Positions 1-9,468 of a stretch of 64,000 nt of DNA are shown here, in pieces. Both the position numbers and the translations under genes were made by a program. Origin of the DNA: Kappaphycus alvarezii (taxonomy: Eukaryota; Rhodophyta; Florideophyceae; Gigartinales; Solieriaceae). A model generated the notes under the pieces. It saw only the letters and a list, made by a program, of their open reading frames with translations, was not told the DNA's origin and did no database searches. Within the stretch, counting starts at the first letter, position 1. Every line of letters starts with the position of its first letter. The stretch is taken from contig NADL03000611.1 of the NCBI GenBank assembly GCA_002205965.3, positions 992,001-1,056,000 of the forward strand, read 5' to 3'.

Positions 1-249
1 ATTACAAAACTGAGCAATGCGAAAATTTTCTACAGTTACCGAATACATTACCTATCCTTGTCTTCCCAGTTTCTTTCTCACTTTCTTCCTTTGGTCGGAG
101 TTGTTCGAGTCTTATTTATCATTTATAATATGTTCATAAGACCCTTTTTTGACTTTTACCGAAAGACATGGACTTCATGTATAAGATTAGCGGTGACCGG
201 CCCCAGATTACCACATTGCATTCACGAACGAGACTTTTTCGATAAAATT

Positions 250-1035
250 TGAACTTTAGATGATGTTGCTGTTCACCATAAGCCATATTTTGTTTTGAGA
301 AGAGATCTTGACAATTTCGAGCCTCAAGAACTATATCTCCAATATTTGTTTGACAAAAATATATTTAAACCATTACCGAAACATCGAAGTACCATTTTTG
401 TAGCGACGCTTTGTAATTTGAACAAAAATATGAAGAAAAAGATCACCTGGAAGGCGTGCCAAGATCGATATAGTTGCCTCAAGGACCGTTTTGAGGCCCA
501 AGCTGATGCTAACGCTGCCATGTTGGGTGTAGCTGGAGAGGAGATAAGCAATATCTATCAGGCTCTTTCTCAGTTGAGAGAACGCGCGTCTTTTGTGGAG
601 ATAAAGAATGCGGCTGAAAAAAAGAAAAACAAGAGAGAGGAATAGAAGGTGCGTTACGGACGTCAAGATGTGGAGATAACGCTGTGAAGAAAGTCACAGA
701 GCGAGACAAACTATGTAGGTAGCTTGCAAAATGATTTTGTGGAAGTTTTTCAGCCTCTGGTGGTAACAGGCGCAGCAATATGAGCCTTCGGAGGTCTCAA
801 ACAGTATATCTTTACTCTCGTCTTGCGTTGTGCGCATATAAGCTAAAGGAGAATGACATGGCGCTTGTTGGGTTATAGAATGAAAACCTAAAATTTGACC
901 GCCAAAAAGTACGACAAGGAGTTAGCGGAGCGTAGTACAGAAAGGAATGAACGTTGAAAGGAGCGAGAAGACGCAAAAAGCTTAAAACTCAACAAATTTG
1001 AGATGATGATGGATGTGTTGCACAACCGCAAATAG
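250..1035 (+). pseudogene. Myb/SANT-like DNA-binding protein of a PIF/Harbinger element (decayed)
   Basis: An open stretch at 295-645 reads as a SANT/Myb-like domain of the kind that accompanies PIF/Harbinger transposases: the segment TWKACQDRYSCLKDRFEAQ matches the conserved 'R-x-R-F/Y-x-x-L-x-x-x-F' helix, and is followed by a charged helix. The reading is broken after 645. The typical C-terminal tail (charged helix, then KFEMMMDVLHNRK) reappears at 901-1035, interrupted by one TGA near 955. In known Harbinger elements the partner protein binds DNA and brings the transposase to the nucleus and to the element ends. The convergent transposase relic next to it supports this. No catalytic function is expected. 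Seen: the motifs and stops. Inferred: family membership. Confidence 0.6.
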
Positions 1036-1149
1036 ATCACTGGATGGCGATTACTGATAGAGAATAGCATAAAATGCGCAGAGGCGTCCTGCGGGGCTGC
1101 AGGCCCATTCTGCGGGACTCACCGGGGAGAAGCTTTGTGATTCACTCCT

Positions 1150-2180
1150 CAGGGACCTCCTACAACCCTTTCATTGAGGTACTCTCTCAATGTTGGCTGC
1201 GTGAGTCCAAAGTATTAGGATATTTGGTTGGGGTAGAAAATTTTTTGGAGCGTGTACATAAGCATAGTTTAAATGTAAAGGAGACCGACTGGAGCCTCAC
1301 ATCTATTTATTTGTGCTGCGTATCACATGTGGAGAAGTATAACTTAACCTTTTTGAAGATAAACTCCATCGTTACTCTCACCTTTGATGTAGACGTGATG
1401 AATGCCTTCTGGTTGGTATTCTTATCCCTCCCTTGTCTAGAAACGTCCATGAATGAACCCTAATTTTACCCAAATCACCAAATATTACCTAATGTCTGCG
1501 GTTTACTACCAATATGGATGAAAGCATGCCATCGACGCCGCTTGTGACATGCAGATACGAGTCATGACGCTGTCATTCCATAAATACATGATCATGAAGC
1601 ATCATTCAGTCCGACGTATTAATAGCCTGATACTTCGACGCGTGCTTTCTTTTTTGCCCGTTGTGCACAACATGTTGTCGTTTTATCCGGTAGTTTGAGC
1701 CACGTGAAGAACAGTACCATCGATAAACCCCCCACAGTTCGGGAGCGCTGCTCCACGGTATTTCACAGCCTTGCTAAACCGATCCACTCTCTAACTAATG
1801 AAACTGCATGGAAAAGGACCTAAAGTGGAGTCCCCTCTAACTGATATAAACTAATCCATAGCTTCTCATAATATTCTTGAAAACTGACATGGGTGCTTAC
1901 CGAAAAGGGAACAAACATCTTCCAATCTATCCGGAACCGCTAGACTCCGTAGAACAAGAAACTTAGCCAGTAACGGGCTTATGCTGTAACGATTGCAAGA
2001 CTTATGGTTCTGATGCGCGGGCCACGCAAGCACGTGAAAAAGCTCGATAATGCCGTCAACGTGGAAGAGAAATAGAACCAGTGACTCTCTGTCATTAAAA
2101 CGATGGAAGTTGAACGTGAAATGAGTCGCTGCGATGCATACTGCACGACCAAATAAAAGTTTTGTTTGTTGTTCTGCCAT
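1150..2180 (-). pseudogene. HARBI1-like (PIF/Harbinger) DDE transposase, decayed
   Basis: The best part is the open frame 1866-2180, whose stretch LVLRSLAVPDRLEDVCSLFG resembles the N-terminal helical region of HARBI1-type transposases (typically 'LL-RLA-P-R--D----FG'). Further along the minus strand, in shifting frames, are NCGGFIDGTVLHVAQTTG near 1730-1680 (the conserved 'GFIDGT' catalytic-Asp motif), a 'HNGQKRKHASKYQAI' segment near 1650, an 'EWQRHDS' segment near 1570, and a C-terminal part near 1430-1150 (KAFITSTSKVRVTMEF). Several frameshifts and stops make it non-functional. An antisense open frame at 1074-1463 is a shadow of this relic. Order and spacing fit a complete transposase of roughly 340 residues. 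Confidence 0.7.
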
Positions 2181-2210
2181 TTGGCATACTTGGCTGCAGT
2201 AGCACCTGAA

Positions 2211-2270
2211 AAGGGGGAACTTTTGGGTTATTTTAATGTATGGAAGATGTATTCGGTTGTATCCACGCTG
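2211..2270 (+). repeat. Dispersed repeat family R, copy 1
   Basis: The core TTTTGGGTTATTTTAATG followed by GGAAGATG..TCGGTT..ATCCACGC is shared with copies at 18640 (+), 40660 (-), 40851 (-) and 50847 (-), and in a diverged form at 17048 (-), 19478 (+) and 38080 (+). No coding content is evident. Confidence 0.65.
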
Positions 2271-2453
2271 TTACTGTGTCAAAAAGGCGAAGGACTGTTT
2301 TTGTTTAGCAAAATATCGCTTGCTAATAGTTGCAAGCAAAGTGCCGTATATAGAGGCCGTAATTTGGCACGCTGAAAATGCAAACTGCTTCTGTGACTTG
2401 CCGGAGGAGGTGATCGCCAGCCGACAGCCGGAGACGCTATCACTCAAGACCCT

Positions 2454-2921
2454 TGTTGTAAATGAAAATTTGGGCATGCTGCGCTGGCTGCGCTGGCACT
2501 CTGCGCTGGCTGGGCTTGCATGCTGCGCTGGATTAGCTGGCATGCTGCGCTGGCTGCGCTGTCACTGTAATTACAATTTTAATTTCAATTATTTTTAGAG
2601 GGATGCTTTGCACCGTACTGCAGCGGTGCCGACAGGGCACATGGTATTGTATAGGTGCTAACAATTGTGGGGGTTGAAAACTCTATATGAGGGCTATTTA
2701 CATGAAATGATAGGAGTACTTGGGGGGCCAGCAAGCCCTAGTGGGACGCTCACCAAACTAAGTCGCACACAACACAGAGTGTAAAGTGAGTTGGTAGACA
2801 GGTCTACCGTAGCACTTCCCACAGCCTTAACGTCTACCGTAGCACTTTAGTCGCTGGCAACGACTCTCACCTCGGGTAGTTAGTGGTTTTCTTTTCATTT
2901 AGCGCCATTTTCACCCTATCA
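2454..2921 (+). repeat. 5' LTR of the gypsy element
   Basis: 468 bp, from TGTTGTAAATG to CACCCTATCA. It matches the 3' LTR over most of its length but carries about 138 bp (roughly 2545-2690) that the 3' copy lacks. A TATA-like CTATATGA lies near 2681. The flanking ACCCT is the left target-site copy. Confidence 0.85.
2476..2566 (+). repeat. Degenerate tandem repeat (TGCGCTGGC unit) inside LTR U3
   Basis: Units of the type CTGCGCTGGC, with GCATG interspersions, recur about seven times. The 3' LTR has a shorter version at about 7560-7632. Repeat arrays in U3 often hold promoter or enhancer sites; that role is inference here. Confidence 0.6.
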
Positions 2922-3017
2922 TTTGAACTTCTGTCGAGGGTTGTTGCACCGGTAGCACGATACTTGGCGTTTTGTTTGTAAGGTCGGGGCTTGATCAGTA
3001 ACTACAATAGCTTTCGA

Positions 3018-4172
3018 ATGATGGACCCCACAAATGCTTACCTCCAGTTCAAGGGTGGCAGGAGTGAGGACGTGGAAGAGTTTCTCTATACATATGTTAA
3101 TTTTTTGATGAGAGGTAAGAACGATGAGGTGGAGGCTTCAAGTGTTTTCGCCTATTTGTCCGGAGACGCCAGGGTGAAGTAAAAGGCAAACTTTATAACC
3201 GGAAGGTCCTTAAACGAAAATGGCCGTGACTTTAACAAAGTTTGTGCATGGCTAGTCAATGAATACGCAAGGTCAGTAGAGCCCGATGAGATGATTCGTA
3301 GGGCTATCGAAGCTCGTTTAGATTTCCAGGATTTGTTGGGTTCATTGGTTAGGGTGTGCAGTCTCTACGAGAAATCAGGTTTCAACGACGAAGCAAAGTA
3401 CGGGATGCTCTGCAAAGCAGCGACAGTTGACAAACGCCTGGTGGACTTCCTTCTTATTAAAGGACCTCGCGAGTGCAGCGATCTAAAGGATACGATCGTG
3501 GAATACGTCAGGAACGCCGAGACCTTCCAGTCGCTGGATTCCCAGCACGGGGAAAGCTATGCGAAGAAAGTTATCTTTGACCCCGAGCAGAATTACCCTA
3601 GGCCCGCCACGAGTGCAGTGGCGTTGGAGTCTGTTCGTAGCGACGTCAGGAAGCTCTAGGAGAAAATGGAGAACCACTTCGACAACCGCTTGGACTTGAT
3701 AACTTCGCAACTAGAGAACCTCACACTAACCATTAGGAAGAATCAGACTGCGAACTCAAAGTCGGGAGACGTGTGCTTCAATTGCAACAAGCCGGGACAC
3801 TTCGCTAACCGGTGTCCTGAGAGCCCGCACCGGAATACACGTTGCGGAAAATGCGGCCGGTACGGGCATCATGAGACTAATTGTTGGTCGAAGAAAGGGC
3901 GCCAGGTTGGAATACCGGAAGCGAGGGTAGAATCCAGACCCGAGCTGAAGCCGTTAAAAAGCGAACAAGAGAAAGGTCCCGTTAACGCAGGGACGGATTC
4001 AGTCGCTCGGGAATCCGAGCTGGTTAGCTTTACCACACGGGACGCTGAGGGGAATATGCTATCAAAAAAACCAAGGCTAGAGCAAGACCCGCTAGAATAT
4101 ATCCCAGAGCGCTCGTTTCCTCGAACAAAAAGAATGCGTATATTAGTCCCATGCCTCTGGCTACGAAGGTGA
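3018..4172 (+). pseudogene. gag of the gypsy element (two in-frame stops)
   Basis: A single frame carries a capsid-like region (starting MMDPTNAYLQFKGG at 3018) and then two nucleocapsid zinc knuckles, [14 protein letters not shown] near 3775 and [14 protein letters not shown] near 3843, both of CX2CX4HX4C form. The frame is interrupted by TAA at 3180-3182 and TAG at 3657-3659. A coiled-coil-like stretch around 3666-3740 precedes the knuckles. Gag packages the element RNA into particles. A start upstream at 2991 would require a TTG, so ATG 3018 or 3021 is preferred. The C-terminal part (3900-4172) is hydrophilic and leads into the protease region in another frame. Confidence 0.8.
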
Positions 4173-4188
4173 AAGAAACAGAGAAAAT

Positions 4189-5076
4189 GTGCAAGCCGCG
4201 TTTACGACTAGGGATGTGTTAGGATACGTTGAAATATACGACCTATTATCTGAGCTCGCTACGGCTCCATCCGGTATGACTTTTGGACAGCTACTGAGGG
4301 GGGACGCCAAAAATATGAGGAAAGAGTTTAAGAAGGTCCTGAGGCCCGGGAAGACTAACAAGGGGAAGAGGGCTGCCGACACCTCGGCAGACGCTACCGC
4401 CAGACGTCTTAAGTTAGCGTTTGTTAAGGCACTAGGAAGGGATTCACAGGCTTTTTTTACTCTGGAGCAGTCCAAAATCTTATTTCAGGGGATCTTGTCG
4501 AAGAACTGGGCCTTGACATGCTTCCGACCACTAGATGGATAACTGTCGCAGACGGGACCGTGTCTTACTGCCTCGGCATTATCGAAAAGGTTCAGTATTC
4601 TTTTCGGGATGAAAGTGAGTTTGGACTTCCTAGTGGTGCCAGACCTTCCTTTTGACACAATTATAGGGTGCCCAACAATGGAGCAACTAGAAGCTTGTAT
4701 CGACCTGGGGAATCAAATAGTCTCAGTCCAAATTGACGGGAAACAAGTGAGGCTGCCATTGAATTACGATAAGGGAACGAGTTTGGAGAAATGAAGTGGG
4801 ACCAATAGCGAAGATTTCACATCCAGTTATGATAGCGATGGCTCCGAAGTCACGGTGGAGAAAGAGCTAACAGAATCGGACGAAGAGAAAACTCTGAGCT
4901 TTGACTGCGGCGATGCAGACCCCGGCTACCGTATGGGTTGCAATAGGACAACGCGACCCGAACAAATCTACGAATACTTAGCCTTATGTGACGATCGCAT
5001 ACGAGTCATCAAAGGACGCCACATGATAACAAAGAAGGCCGTGGGTGCTGCCCGCTGGCGCACAATGGCTGCTTAA
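4189..5076 (+). pseudogene. pol, aspartic protease region (frameshifted)
   Basis: One frame reads through 4189-5076 with stops at 4540-4542 and 4792-4794. It includes VVPDLPFDTIIGCPTMEQL near 4635-4690, the typical end of a retroviral-type protease ('LPFD-I-G---L'). Upstream, in a second frame at about 4491-4600, the segment DLVEELGLDMLPTT and the following ADGT belong to the same domain, so there is a frameshift around 4490-4600. The active-site D-T/S-G triad should lie just before 4490; I could not see it intact. The enzyme would cut the Gag-Pol polyprotein. Inactive as read. Confidence 0.6.
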
Positions 5077-5102
5077 GTACAGAGGGCTCAGGAAAAAACA
5101 CT

Positions 5103-6107
5103 GTGGCCGCAGTCGAACATATTCTATCCGCAGCTAACAAAACATCCAAGATGGAACCAGTTGATGGGACCATAGAGGTGATAGGCGAATCGAAAAAATT
5201 GAAGGCCATTCATGACAAACTGAAGCACCTTTCTCTCCCTGAAGCGGAGAAAATTGCCGCAATACTTACCTTAAACGAAGTGATCTCCTGGAACGCTTAG
5301 GACTTACGACTGGCCCAAGTCCCTGTCACGCTTTCATTCGAGCTGACTAATAACGACCCGGTTTCTCATAGAAAAAGACGTCAACCACCAAAGCGGGAAG
5401 GCATCATACAAGAGAAGGTCGCTAATATGATACGCAACGGAATTATTAAGCCGACCTCGTCAGCTTGGTCTTTTCCAGTTGTGATAGTTCCTAAAAAGGA
5501 TGGTAATTCGAGGTTTTGTGTCGACTATCGCTTACTTAACCAAAGAATGATCCCCGATCGATTCCCTCTCCCAAACATGGAAGAGATTCTAGAAGAATTA
5601 AAAGGAGGGCGCTTCTTTTCGTCTATAGATTTGTACACAGGATATTGGCAGATACCCATCTCTGAAGAATGCAAAGATATGACGAAGTGTACCTGCAAAC
5701 TGGGCACTTTCGGATTCGAAGTGATGCAATTTTGTGTAATGAATGCAGCGGCAACATTTCAAAGGATGATGAATGAAGTATTGAAGGGGCTCTCTTTTGT
5801 AAGAGGGTATATAGACTACGAGGTGGTATTTTCGGAAAAACTGGAGTCCCATCTGGACCACATTAGGGTAGTGATGGAAAGGATATCTCGGTATCACTTG
5901 AAAATCAAACTGAGCAAGTTCTTCTTCGTACAACTCTCTATCAAATTACTTGGTCATGTGCTGGACGGCTGTGCTATTGGTGTCGACCCAGGAAAGACCT
6001 CTAGGATCAAAAACGCTCCCAGGCCGACTTCTAAAGCCGAGATGCGTAGATTCCAAGAGGCCTGGCCTCGTACTACAGACGTTTTATCCAATAATTCGCT
6101 AAAATAG
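5103..6107 (+). pseudogene. pol, reverse transcriptase domain
   Basis: After a TAG at 5298-5300, one frame runs from 5427 to 6107 and shows the ordered RT motifs of Ty3/gypsy elements: GIIKPTSSAWSFPVVIVPKK, then FCVDYRLLN, then FSSIDLYTGYWQIPI (first catalytic Asp), then NAAATFQRMMNEVL, then the catalytic box read as YIDYEVVFS, followed by LDHIRVVMERI and the LGHVLDG thumb segment. The usual box is Y-x-D-D; here the second Asp is Tyr, so the polymerase would be dead even without the frame damage. Frame coherence over 680 bp shows that decay is moderate. Confidence 0.85.
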
Positions 6108-6189
6108 CCGCCCCTCTACATACGTTAACTTCAAAGACCGGAAAGTTTGTCTGGGGCCCATAAATGGAAAACGCATTCGTCGAGCTAAA

Positions 6190-6756
6190 CCACCCGTACT
6201 CACATATCCGGACTTCGAAAAACCATTCGTCGTCGAAACTGACGCTTCGAGGGACTCATTCGGCGCGGTGTTGTCCCAGAGAGATGAAAACGACAAATTA
6301 AACCCAGTACAGTTTGCGAGTCGTATAATGAATGATGTCTAAAGAAGGTATACAGAATGCGAAAAAGAAGCGCTGGCGGTGGTGTTCGCGCTAAAAAAAT
6401 TCCGAGTCCACCTCCTCTCACTAGAAAAATTTGAGTTGATAACATACCATCGGGCCCTCAGAACTGCGTTCAAGAAGAAAGACGTCCACAACCGTTTGGC
6501 GCAAAGGCTCGACTTATTCGCAGAATACCGATTTGAAATCATTTACCGACAGGGAAGAGTCAACCAGCCAGCAGACTTTCTTCCCAGGTCCAAGGGTCCG
6601 AAAGGAAACGTCGCAGACGCAGGCGTGAAAGTCATATACCACTATGCCGTGGGGAATTACAGCGCAGTTACGCCTGAGGAACTGTCGCAGACATACTTTA
6701 ACGTAGTTCGAAACGCATTTTGGTTTCTGGAATCCCACTTAAACGTCGAAATTTAG
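6190..6756 (+). pseudogene. pol, RNase H domain
   Basis: Reading from about 6205 gives [20 protein letters not shown] (first catalytic Asp), a stop just after MNDV at about 6340, then RRYTECEKEALAVVFALKKF (catalytic Glu), YHRALRTAF (the usual 'TDH' is altered to 'TYH') and QPADFLPRS near 6571. The order is that of the gypsy RNase H/tether. It should degrade RNA in RNA:DNA hybrids during reverse transcription. The frame is open from 6379 to 6756 apart from the earlier stop. Confidence 0.8.
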
Positions 6757-7538
6757 GGCTATGACCTGGCCGCGGATGTGAGGTATAGGTTGGTCCCCTA
6801 CCGCCTGTTGGATCCCTACGTTCCGCCCCCCCAGGAGGGGAACACAGAGGAGGTCGAAGAACCCCCTGAGGAAGTAACGATGGTACGAGCCGGGTTTTCG
6901 GAAGGATCTGGTCACCAGAGAAGGGCCGCGGGCGGCCTCCAAGGGAGCCATGTGCCGTGCTCGAGCACTACCGGAGGTGCGAGTGAATCTCCGCCAGGCG
7001 AAGCTTTTGGTTCCGAATCCATAATCCCACTGTACAACTATACACGACACATAGTCGCTAGGAAAAGGGATTCCACGTGTACTCGTGACCTTACAGACGA
7101 TGATAACGACGCTCAAGTCATTTTATATTTCATGGTGAGTATTTGTCTCTGTTTCCGGTCGCTCCACGGAGTGCACCTGGCATACGACGATGCATTCTTG
7201 TTGATGTGCGTATTCTTCTCCTAAAAGCACCCCTTTCTACGGGATCTTCCGGACTAGTTTGCATACCACATTTATTATTTCACTGTGGGAAGGTTCGGAT
7301 CTGTTAAAGAGGAAGAATGCATTCGACCCATCTTTCTATCATCAAGCCGAAATATGAGGCCATGAAACGACGTAAAGTACCCGTCACGAGGACGTACTTC
7401 TTGGAGCACCATATTGGCAATAGCCTACTCCCTTATCGGTTCGACAGGCCTTAAATTCTCGAAAACAGGCTGAGGGCATCGGAAGAAGAAACGGAAGAGC
7501 AATGACGAGCTGAGACGCTCGTCTTGAGCAAGACGGCA
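6757..7538 (+). other. Tail of the gypsy internal region without integrase
   Basis: An open frame continues to 7224 but shows no HHCC zinc site, no D-D-35-E core and no chromodomain. It is acidic and proline-rich near 6820-6870 (PPPQEGNTEEVEEPPEE) and otherwise unrecognised. A purine-rich stretch at 7470-7500 is a weak polypurine-tract candidate just before the 3' LTR. The simplest reading is an internal deletion of integrase. Confidence 0.5.
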
Positions 7539-7868
7539 TGTTGTAAATGAAAATTTGGGCATGCTGCGCTGGCTGTGCTGACACTCTGCGCTGGCTTGGC
7601 TTGCATACTGCGCTGGATGAGCTGGCATGCTATATAAGTGGCTGTTTACATGAAATGATAGGAGTACTTGGGGGCCAGCAAGCCCTAGTGGGACGCTCAC
7701 CAAAATAAGTCGCACACAACACAGAGTGTAAAGGAAGTTGGCAGACAGGTCTAGCGTAGCACTTTCCACCGCTTTAACGTCTACCGTAGCACTTTAGTCG
7801 CTGGCAACGACTCTCACCTCGGGTAGTTAGTGGTTTTCTTTTCATTTAGCGCCATTTTCATCCTATCA
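7539..7868 (+). repeat. 3' LTR of the gypsy element
   Basis: 330 bp, TGTTGTAAATG to CATCCTATCA. A TATA box, CTATATAAG, lies near 7632. Relative to the 5' LTR it lacks one internal block of about 138 bp. Substitutions between the shared parts show that insertion is not recent. The right flank, ACCGT, nearly repeats the left flank ACCCT. Confidence 0.85.
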
Positions 7869-8054
7869 ACCGTAATGCGTTCTACTCACGCGCTTACCAC
7901 CGCCCATTAAAGCTTAAACGCTACATCGAAATACGGGGTCGAATTGGTACTATAATGTTGGAAAGGTGCGGTTCGGCTATCCCCCGGTGCATGCTACACG
8001 TGTTCAGGGCAATGGGTAATGTCACTCGTGTGCCTAAATGGCTGGCTCAGAGCC

Positions 8055-8700
8055 TGCCAGCAGGCATGATACATTGGACAGCACTGCTACCGCCGCATGT
8101 CTCTGGGTTAAGGCCGCTCGAACCGTCCCGTATGTCTCCATTGCCCTAACAGCCACGTTCCGCGCCACTTCGGTTAGCACTGCGTAGGCGTCAGGGTGCC
8201 AGCCCCTGAGGGTGGATATCTAGATAGGCATGAGCCTGCTCCGGGCCGCGGTTGCGATAAAAGATTCATATCTTCTATATGTTGCAGCCTTTGCCGCGTT
8301 GAGGGATGTGAGCGGGTTAAAGGTGTGCGCTCTCCTGTTAGATGGCGCGAGTGGAATGACAAAAATGACAACGAAGAAATCCGTGCCGCCAGTGCTTCAA
8401 TTGCCCTGATGTCCGGCCTTGTACGATGAAGGCCATCCCTCGGCTCGATGGCGGGTGACGAGCAGCTTTCTGCAGGTCCTGGGCGAGCAAGTGAACTTGG
8501 CGGTCATGTCTTCGATTCTGTGGCCTGCGTGAACACAGTGCAGGGGATGATCCCCGAAGCAATCAAATGTTTCCGGACAGTTTCTCCTCGGGCATGGTGT
8601 GTCCGGAGCGAAAAGCGGAGAGTAGTATTGAAGCCCTGTTGAGACCCTCCAATACACAGGCCCCCCCCTCCGTCTCGGGAAGCAGCCGTCATACATCGCT
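8055..8700 (-). pseudogene. C-terminal relic of a LINE-like reverse transcriptase ORF, copy 1
   Basis: Minus-strand frames read a cysteine/histidine box, NCPETFDCFGDHPLHC, near 8590-8545, like the C-X-C...GDH...C zinc motif near the end of many non-LTR RT proteins. It is followed by HRIEDMTAKF, an 'FVIPLAPSNRRAHTFNPLTS' segment near 8350, and RYPPSGAGT near 8210. Frames change at least three times. About 75-80% of bases match the second copy at 18768-19430 by eye. Weak further traces extend toward 9400. The rest of the RT is absent, as for a truncated or heavily eroded retroposon. Confidence 0.6.
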
Positions 8701-9468
8701 AATCAGTAAAGCACCCAACTTCCGCCCCATGGCAATAGCGCTCAAGCAAAGAGTGAAAAACTCAAGAGGCATGAGCGAGCATGGCAAAGGACGGCATTTA
8801 CGAAGGAGTGCAAGCGGTGAAAATACCTGTCAAACATAGTAGAGTTGGGCGTAGCGAGCAACGACTGGCGTCTGTTATAAACGAAGGAATAGCGGCTGCC
8901 CCGCGCAGATTGACGTTTTGATCCATTTCTGCTTTCGTTGGTGAACAAAAGTTTGAGATTTTGCAACGGGCTAGTCAGCCCAGCCTTCCAGCGTTTACAG
9001 CATTCCGCACGCAATTCCACAACTGTCCTGTAAGCAAGAAAATTAGCATATCCACTATTTTTGATATCAGTGGGCGGCACAGCATTGTAAGGGCCAGCGA
9101 ATTTCTGCTAATTACACGTAGCCTTACTCAAGGATTAAGACCTAACCCGAACGCGTATCAATTGGCAAGGTGTCGGAATCAAGAGAGCTGGCATATTCCT
9201 CAGCTCCACCGGGGATCGACGCCTTAGGCCGCATTCTGAAACAGCATGTCCCCGCGTCACTGCCTCTATACGACGTTGGAGCGATGGACAACCAAACGGA
9301 AGACGTAGAGAGGTCTGCCTCAGCAAAACTGTTCAACTTTTGTCTGTCCATAACGACTCTAAACAAAACTACACTCCTGTACAAGTCTAAACCTTCAACA
9401 AGCCTTTCACCAAAAAGGCGCCTAAGTAGCTCCACATCTAATATGGTATCATTCAGAGCGTCTGTGCA

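Larger units (their letters stand above)
250..2200. mobile_element. PIF/Harbinger DNA transposon, two-gene, degenerate
   Basis: The two relics at 250-1035 (+) and 1150-2180 (-) together form the standard PIF/Harbinger gene pair in convergent orientation. I could not fix terminal inverted repeats or the 3-bp TWA target duplication, so the outer limits are approximate. A copy of a dispersed repeat lies just outside the transposase start, at 2211-2270. Confidence 0.6.
2454..7868 (+). mobile_element. Ty3/gypsy LTR retrotransposon, complete ends, broken ORFs
   Basis: Two direct repeats (2454-2921 and 7539-7868) begin with TGTTGTAAATG and end with CCTATCA, so both have TG...CA termini. The flanking pentamers ACCCT (2449-2453) and ACCGT (7869-7873) differ at one base, as expected for an aged 5-bp target duplication. 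Between them, in order, lie gag with two CCHC knuckles, an aspartic protease region, reverse transcriptase and RNase H, all on the plus strand. Stops and frameshifts show it is inactive. No integrase HHCC or DDE core is seen between RNase H and the 3' LTR, so the internal part (about 4.6 kb) is short for an autonomous element. Confidence 0.88.

Noticed and set aside
1074..1463. Plus-strand 129-codon open frame
   Set aside because: It is antisense to the C-terminal part of the Harbinger transposase relic, which explains its openness better than a separate gene.
2922..2990. Primer-binding site after the 5' LTR
   Set aside because: No TGG-starting match to a tRNA 3' end could be identified immediately after the LTR.
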